Translations under genes and position numbers: made by a program
Shown here: positions 60,814 through 64,000 of the stretch, piece by piece
Layout of the letters: every line of letters begins with the position of its first letter
How positions within the stretch are numbered: the stretch's first letter is position 1
The notes under the pieces: generated by a model
Told to the model about the DNA's origin: nothing
What the model saw: the letters and a program-made list of their open reading frames with translations, nothing else
Databases searched by the model: none
Source: Desulfosudis oleivorans
GTDB lineage: Bacteria; Desulfobacterota; Desulfobacteria; Desulfobacterales; SURF-7
Reading direction: 5' to 3'
NCBI GenBank assembly: GCA_020723325.1
Contig: DYJD01000004.1
Span: 186,001 to 250,000 of the forward strand
Length of the DNA stretch: 64,000 nt

Positions 60814-61004
60814 ACCGACATCCAATCATTATGGTTTTTTAAGCCTTGTTGCTTTACAGCCTGGGCAAATTGTTGTAGAACTTGAACCCGATCCAAGAGG
60901 GATTGAAACTAATTCCAAGCGGCTTGAGAATCGATCCGGTTGATCTTAGTGATTTGCCGGTTGATTTTCAATGATTTTTTCAAAATCAAAAGGAACCAGA
61001 TGGT
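60814..61004. promoter_or_regulatory. Divergent promoter region of the biosynthetic cluster
   Basis: 191 bp between divergent ACP-2 and dehydratase genes. AT-rich toward the plus-strand gene. It must drive both arms, but no reliable -35/-10 pair or operator was recognised by eye. Confidence 0.4.
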
Positions 61005-61433
61005 ATGGAGCCGGTTGATATCGGTATTGATGACCTTCTGCCCCATCGCGGCCGGATGAAATTGGTGGATGAAATTCTGGAACTGGCCGAAGGCCGCGCC
61101 CGGACACGCTCCATCGTTACCCCGGCCTGGCCCTTTTTTGATGGGACAAGTGTGAACGCCCTGATTCTGGTGGAGTTGCTGGCCCAAACCGCCGGCATCC
61201 ACAACGGCTGGACCAGAATCCTGAAAAATGGTCTGGATTCGGAAAAAAAAGGCTGGCTGGTGGGCATCAAGAAAGCCGAATTTTTCATGGAGCGGATTCC
61301 TTTGCATACGCCTGTGATTGCCTATGCCGAAAATCATTTTGAATACGACAATTTCAGGGAGGTGGGTGGAACCGCGGAGATCAACGGTGTGATCGCGGCC
61401 CGGGCAACCCTGCAACTGTTTCAGCCGGACTAA
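61005..61433 (+). CDS. Hotdog-fold dehydratase (ApeP/FabZ-like)
   Basis: 142 residues. Begins MEPVDIGIDDLLPHRGRMKLVDEIL; the PHRGRM segment and FFDGTSVNALILVELLAQTAGIHNGW match 3-hydroxyacyl-ACP dehydratases found in aryl-polyene clusters. Third dehydratase-type enzyme of the cluster. First gene of the plus-strand arm, 10 bp before the ketoreductase. Confidence 0.85.
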   Translation: MEPVDIGIDDLLPHRGRMKLVDEILELAEGRARTRSIVTPAWPFFDGTSVNALILVELLAQTAGIHNGWTRILKNGLDSEKKGWLVGIKKAEFFMERIPLHTPVIAYAENHFEYDNFREVGGTAEINGVIAARATLQLFQPD

Positions 61434-61443
61434 GCCAGGAGAG

Positions 61444-62187
61444 ATGAATATGGATACGGAACAAACAAGACCGGTGGCCATCGTCACCGGCGGCAGCAAG
61501 GGCATCGGCCGGGCGGTTTGTATTGAGCTGGGACGCATGGGCTGTTATGTGGTGGTCAACTACCGCAGGGACCCTGCCGGAGCCGCGGAAACCTTGGTTC
61601 AGGTAAAAGCAGCCGGCGGCGAAGGCGAAAGCCTGGCCTTTGATGTGGCAGATCCGGCCGCCACCCAGCCGGCCCTTGCGGATATTTTCAAGCGCCTGAA
61701 GACCGTGGATATTCTGGTCAATAACGCCGGCATCACCGCCGACGGCCTGTTCGTCATGATGTCCCCGGCCAAATGGGACGGCGTCATCCAAACCAGCTTG
61801 AGCGGTTTCTACAACATGACCAAACCGGTCCTGGAAAAAATGATCCGCCGCAAAAAAGGCTCGGTGGTTTCCATTGCCTCCATTTCGGCCTTGGTGCCCA
61901 ACCGCGGGCAAGCCAATTATTCCGCTGCCAAGGCTGGTCTCATCGGCGCCAGCCGCTCCGTGGCGGCTGAAGTGGCCCGCCTGGGCATTCGGGTCAATGT
62001 GGTGGCGCCGGGGCTCATCGAAACCGACATGACCAAGGACCTGCCCCTGGACAATGTCAAAACCATGATCCCCATGGCGCGCATCGGCCGGCCGGAAGAA
62101 GTGGCCAAAGTGGTGCGCTTTCTTTGCTCCGAAGACGCCTCCTATATTACCGGCCAGGTCATCTCGGTAAACGGCGGAATGTTTTAA
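61444..62187 (+). CDS. 3-oxoacyl-ACP reductase (FabG-type SDR)
   Basis: 247 residues. Short-chain dehydrogenase: nucleotide motif TGGSKGIGRA, NNAG, catalytic Ser in VSIASISAL and Tyr-Lys in ANYSAAKAG, C-terminal YITGQVISVNGGMF as in FabG. It reduces 3-oxoacyl-ACP with NADPH, the step between KS and dehydratase. MNMD start at 61444 or 61450 possible. Confidence 0.92.
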   Translation: MNMDTEQTRPVAIVTGGSKGIGRAVCIELGRMGCYVVVNYRRDPAGAAETLVQVKAAGGEGESLAFDVADPAATQPALADIFKRLKTVDILVNNAGITADGLFVMMSPAKWDGVIQTSLSGFYNMTKPVLEKMIRRKKGSVVSIASISALVPNRGQANYSAAKAGLIGASRSVAAEVARLGIRVNVVAPGLIETDMTKDLPLDNVKTMIPMARIGRPEEVAKVVRFLCSEDASYITGQVISVNGGMF

Positions 62188-62209
62188 GACTTTGGAAAAA
62201 TTCAGTATC

Positions 62210-62815
62210 ATGAAAGCCTTGCCTGCAAAAGCCCTCCTGTTGTTAACGGTCTTTTTCTGCCTGGGCTGGGCCCAAACCTGGGATGCCGTCCGGCAATCCT
62301 TTGGAAAATTGACCTCCATCCAGGCGGAATTCACCCAGGAAAAACACATGGCCATCCTGGCGCGGCCCCTCATATCCAAAGGCCGCTTTTACTTTCAGGC
62401 CCCATCTTCCCTGCGCTGGGAATACACGCACCCGGTGCGCAGCATCCTGATGGCGGATGAAGGCCGGACAAAACATTTCATTCAACAAAACAACCGCCTG
62501 AAGGAAAACAGCGGCGCCCATCTCCAATCCATGCAGATAGTTCTGCAGGAGATCGGCAACTGGCTCAACGGTCGCTTTGAGGGCAACCCGGTCTTCAACG
62601 CTGCTTTGGAACCGGACCGCAAGATTGTTTTGCTTCCCAAAGAAAAAGCCATGGCCGCCTTTATTGAAAAAATCGAGCTGCAGCTTTCCGAGCAAACCGG
62701 CGTGATCCAGGCGGTAGTCATATATGAAGGCCGGGATTCCTACACCAAACTGTTGTTTGAAAACGTGGTTCCCAACCAAAAGATCGACGCGGCCCTGTTC
62801 CGGAGCGTTGAATGA
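62210..62815 (+). CDS. LolA-like outer-membrane lipid carrier
   Basis: About 201 residues from ATG 62210 (a TTG at 62192 is the track start). Signal peptide MKALPAKALLLLTVFFCLGWAQ. The mature domain follows LolA: FGKLTSIQAEFTQEKHMAIL, SKGRFYFQAPSSLRWEYTHPV. LolA-type proteins ferry lipophilic cargo across the periplasm. In aryl-polyene clusters a LolA homologue is a fixed component, thought to move the product or its precursor. Coupled by ATGA to the DUF3261 gene. Confidence 0.88.
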   Translation: MKALPAKALLLLTVFFCLGWAQTWDAVRQSFGKLTSIQAEFTQEKHMAILARPLISKGRFYFQAPSSLRWEYTHPVRSILMADEGRTKHFIQQNNRLKENSGAHLQSMQIVLQEIGNWLNGRFEGNPVFNAALEPDRKIVLLPKEKAMAAFIEKIELQLSEQTGVIQAVVIYEGRDSYTKLLFENVVPNQKIDAALFRSVE

Positions 62816-63498
62816 GGCTGGTCCGCTTGTTTTCCTGGGCCTTGCTCCTGTGCGCCTGCGCCGGCCCGCCCACCCTTCCTGAGCTGACAGCATCAATCGA
62901 TGCAGAGCTACCCTTGAAATGCCGGAGCTGTTTTCCAAACGGCAATTGGCAGTTGACCCATTCCATCGAAGCCAAGGGGCCTGACGGCCAAACCAATCTG
63001 CTCATGGGGGTCATGCTGCTCTCCTCTGAGCCGGCCCAATTGAAATGCGCCCTCATGACCATTGAGGGTTTTGTGCTGTTCGAGGCGGTTCTCGATGAAA
63101 ATGGATTTGCCGTCAAACGCGCCGTGCCGCCTTTTGACGCCCCGGCCATGGCCCAAGGGATGCTTGCGGATATTCAGCTTCTGTTCTTTGCGCCCAAAGG
63201 GCTCGCCCCTGAATACGGTCGGCGCCCGGACGGCGCATTGGTCTGCCGCCGGCACCTGGCCGACGGCGGAGTTCTGGATCTGACTGTACATGCGGATGAT
63301 TCCTGGGAAATGAAACAGTACAACCCAAACCTGGATTTGATCAAGACTGTGATGGCAACAGACCTGAGCGATTCGTCTCAACAGCGCCTGCCCAAAACAC
63401 TGAAATTGACGACCCATGGGCTTCTGGGCTATGAGATGACCATGCATTTGATTGAGGCTCTGCCGTTCAATCCCGGCGGTGCAGAGAAAAAGGAATAG
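62812..63498 (+). CDS. DUF3261-type lipoprotein
   Basis: 228 residues. Signal with lipobox (LFSWALLLCACAG; Cys at about 13 or 15), so probably an outer-membrane lipoprotein. Body: LLSSEPAQLKCALMTIEGFVLFEAVL and ADIQLLFFAPKGL, as expected for DUF3261 proteins that accompany LolA in aryl-polyene clusters. Start ATG overlaps the LolA stop. Function in the known clusters is unproved, probably product insertion at the outer membrane. Confidence 0.8.
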   Translation: MRLVRLFSWALLLCACAGPPTLPELTASIDAELPLKCRSCFPNGNWQLTHSIEAKGPDGQTNLLMGVMLLSSEPAQLKCALMTIEGFVLFEAVLDENGFAVKRAVPPFDAPAMAQGMLADIQLLFFAPKGLAPEYGRRPDGALVCRRHLADGGVLDLTVHADDSWEMKQYNPNLDLIKTVMATDLSDSSQQRLPKTLKLTTHGLLGYEMTMHLIEALPFNPGGAEKKE

Positions 63499-63516
63499 CT
63501 ATTTCTGAATTCTACA

Positions 63517-63600
63517 TCGGGGTCGGGGTCGGTATCGGAATCGGTATCGAAATTTCAAATCGATTGCGATAGCGACCCCGATACCGATACCGACCCCGAA
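63517..63600. repeat. Repeat family C, copy 2
   Basis: Left arm ATCGGGGTCGGGGTCGGTAT, right arm CGATAGCGACCCCGATACCG, with a loop of about 20 nt. It interrupts the plus-strand arm of the biosynthetic cluster between DUF3261 and the B12-binding gene. Confidence 0.8.
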
Positions 63601-63653
63601 TGAAAACAAAGGTGGGAAGAGCACCTCTCCATTGAAGGATATGACGGTATAGC

Positions 63654-64000
63654 ATGAAATGTAAACTTATTTACCCCAAATGGCCGAGACTCCAGGGCCA
63701 GAACGAATTCCATCTGCCCCCCCACGGCCCGGTGGTTTTCGCCGCCACCCTGCCAAAGGATATTCATATTGATTTTGTGGATGAAAACCTGGAATCCATT
63801 GATTTTGATGACCCGGTGGATTTTGTCGGGATTTCCATGATGCTGACCATTCAGGTGAAACGCGGCTGGGAGATTGCCAGATCCTACCGGCAAAAAGGCG
63901 TGCCGGTGATTTGCGGCGGGATCGCCGCCACCCTCCACGCTGAAGAAACCATGCAATATGCCGATGCGGTTTTTTTAGGGGAAGCCGAAGGCCGCATGGA
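63654..64000 (+). CDS. B12-binding (probable radical SAM) protein, cut by window end
   Basis: Partial, 115 residues visible from ATG 63654: MKCKLIYPKWPRLQGQ, then the cobalamin-binding-like domain of BchE/HpnR-type radical SAM enzymes (FVDENLESIDFDDPVDFVGISMMLTIQ, YRQKGVPVICGGIAATLHAEE, ADAVFLGEAEGRM). The CxxxCxxC motif must lie beyond the edge. It continues the plus-strand arm of the cluster, making a likely fourth radical SAM enzyme. Confidence 0.8.
   Translation, partial: MKCKLIYPKWPRLQGQNEFHLPPHGPVVFAATLPKDIHIDFVDENLESIDFDDPVDFVGISMMLTIQVKRGWEIARSYRQKGVPVICGGIAATLHAEETMQYADAVFLGEAEGRM

Noticed and set aside
1-64000. CRISPR array, tRNA or rRNA genes, prophage, insertion sequences
   Set aside because: No regularly spaced repeats, no tRNA T-arm pattern with a fitting cloverleaf, no transposase, integrase or phage structural genes were seen. 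The interspersed repeats are irregular in spacing.

Overview
The window looks like a chromosomal segment of an anaerobic Desulfobacterota (deltaproteobacterial sulfate-reducer type) organism. The reasons are gene content (selenocysteine-containing SelD, YedF, anaerobic ribonucleotide reductase NrdDG, a superoxide-reductase-like protein, many radical SAM enzymes), a Gram-negative envelope (type II secretion, porin, LolA) and codon use of moderate-to-high GC with AT-rich intergenic repeats. This placement is inference; no rRNA or other taxonomic marker is present. I saw no tRNA, rRNA, CRISPR array, prophage or insertion-sequence transposase.

Layout. 1-2.2 kb (minus): a periplasmic ABC-type binding protein coupled by ATGA to a sensor histidine kinase that runs off the left edge. 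2.5-13.7 kb (minus): a type II secretion operon in the order gspE-F-G-H-I-J-K-L-M-C-D, mostly with ATGA overlaps, interrupted by an AT-rich repeat family. 13.9-18.7 kb (minus): a VapBC-like toxin-antitoxin pair and the RNA helicase hrpA. 18.9-24.6 kb: a small membrane protein, two paralogous hybrid histidine kinases and a family-3 solute-binding protein. 24.7-33.4 kb: terC, and divergently a row of plus-strand genes: a UXX-star glutaredoxin-like selenoprotein missed by ORF calling because of in-frame TGA, a LOG-family protein, a DNA methyltransferase with an AT-hook, a 1394-residue PEP-synthase-like protein and a divergent GAPDH. 33.4-36.0 kb (minus): a hypothetical protein, yedF and selD; selD also carries an in-frame TGA and is truncated in the ORF track. 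36.4-49.97 kb: citrate synthase, a rhomboid protease with TPR-like tail, a zinc-finger/membrane/TPR protein, a porin, a superoxide-reductase-like operon, a PatB-type aminotransferase, nrdD-nrdG with a clear promoter/operator, a PilZ protein and a histone-deacetylase-family enzyme.

50.2-64 kb is the most interesting part: a divergent fatty-acid/polyketide-type biosynthetic cluster. The minus arm has an acyl carrier protein, a 723-residue ketosynthase fused to a chain-length-factor-like domain, a B12-binding radical SAM enzyme, a FabZ-like dehydratase, a second ACP, two tandem paralogous radical SAM enzymes, two more ketosynthases, a hotdog thioesterase and a PKS-type double-hotdog dehydratase. 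The plus arm has a dehydratase, a FabG-type reductase, a LolA-like carrier, a DUF3261 lipoprotein and the start of another B12-binding (probably radical SAM) protein cut by the window end. KS plus chain-length factor, ACPs, dehydratases, ketoreductase, LolA and DUF3261 is the signature of aryl-polyene-type pathways; the three or four radical SAM enzymes and the KS-CLF fusion are not part of the described ones, so the product is probably a modified polyene or unusual lipid anchored in or delivered to the outer membrane.

The gaps between genes are unusually rich in short self-similar hairpin repeats: at least five families (AATATCGAAATACGAAA type, GCGGCTTCCAGCCGC type, hexameric CGGTAT type, GCGGAAC type, CTTCAGCCTTCAG type), one of which seems to supply the upstream coding sequence of gspH.
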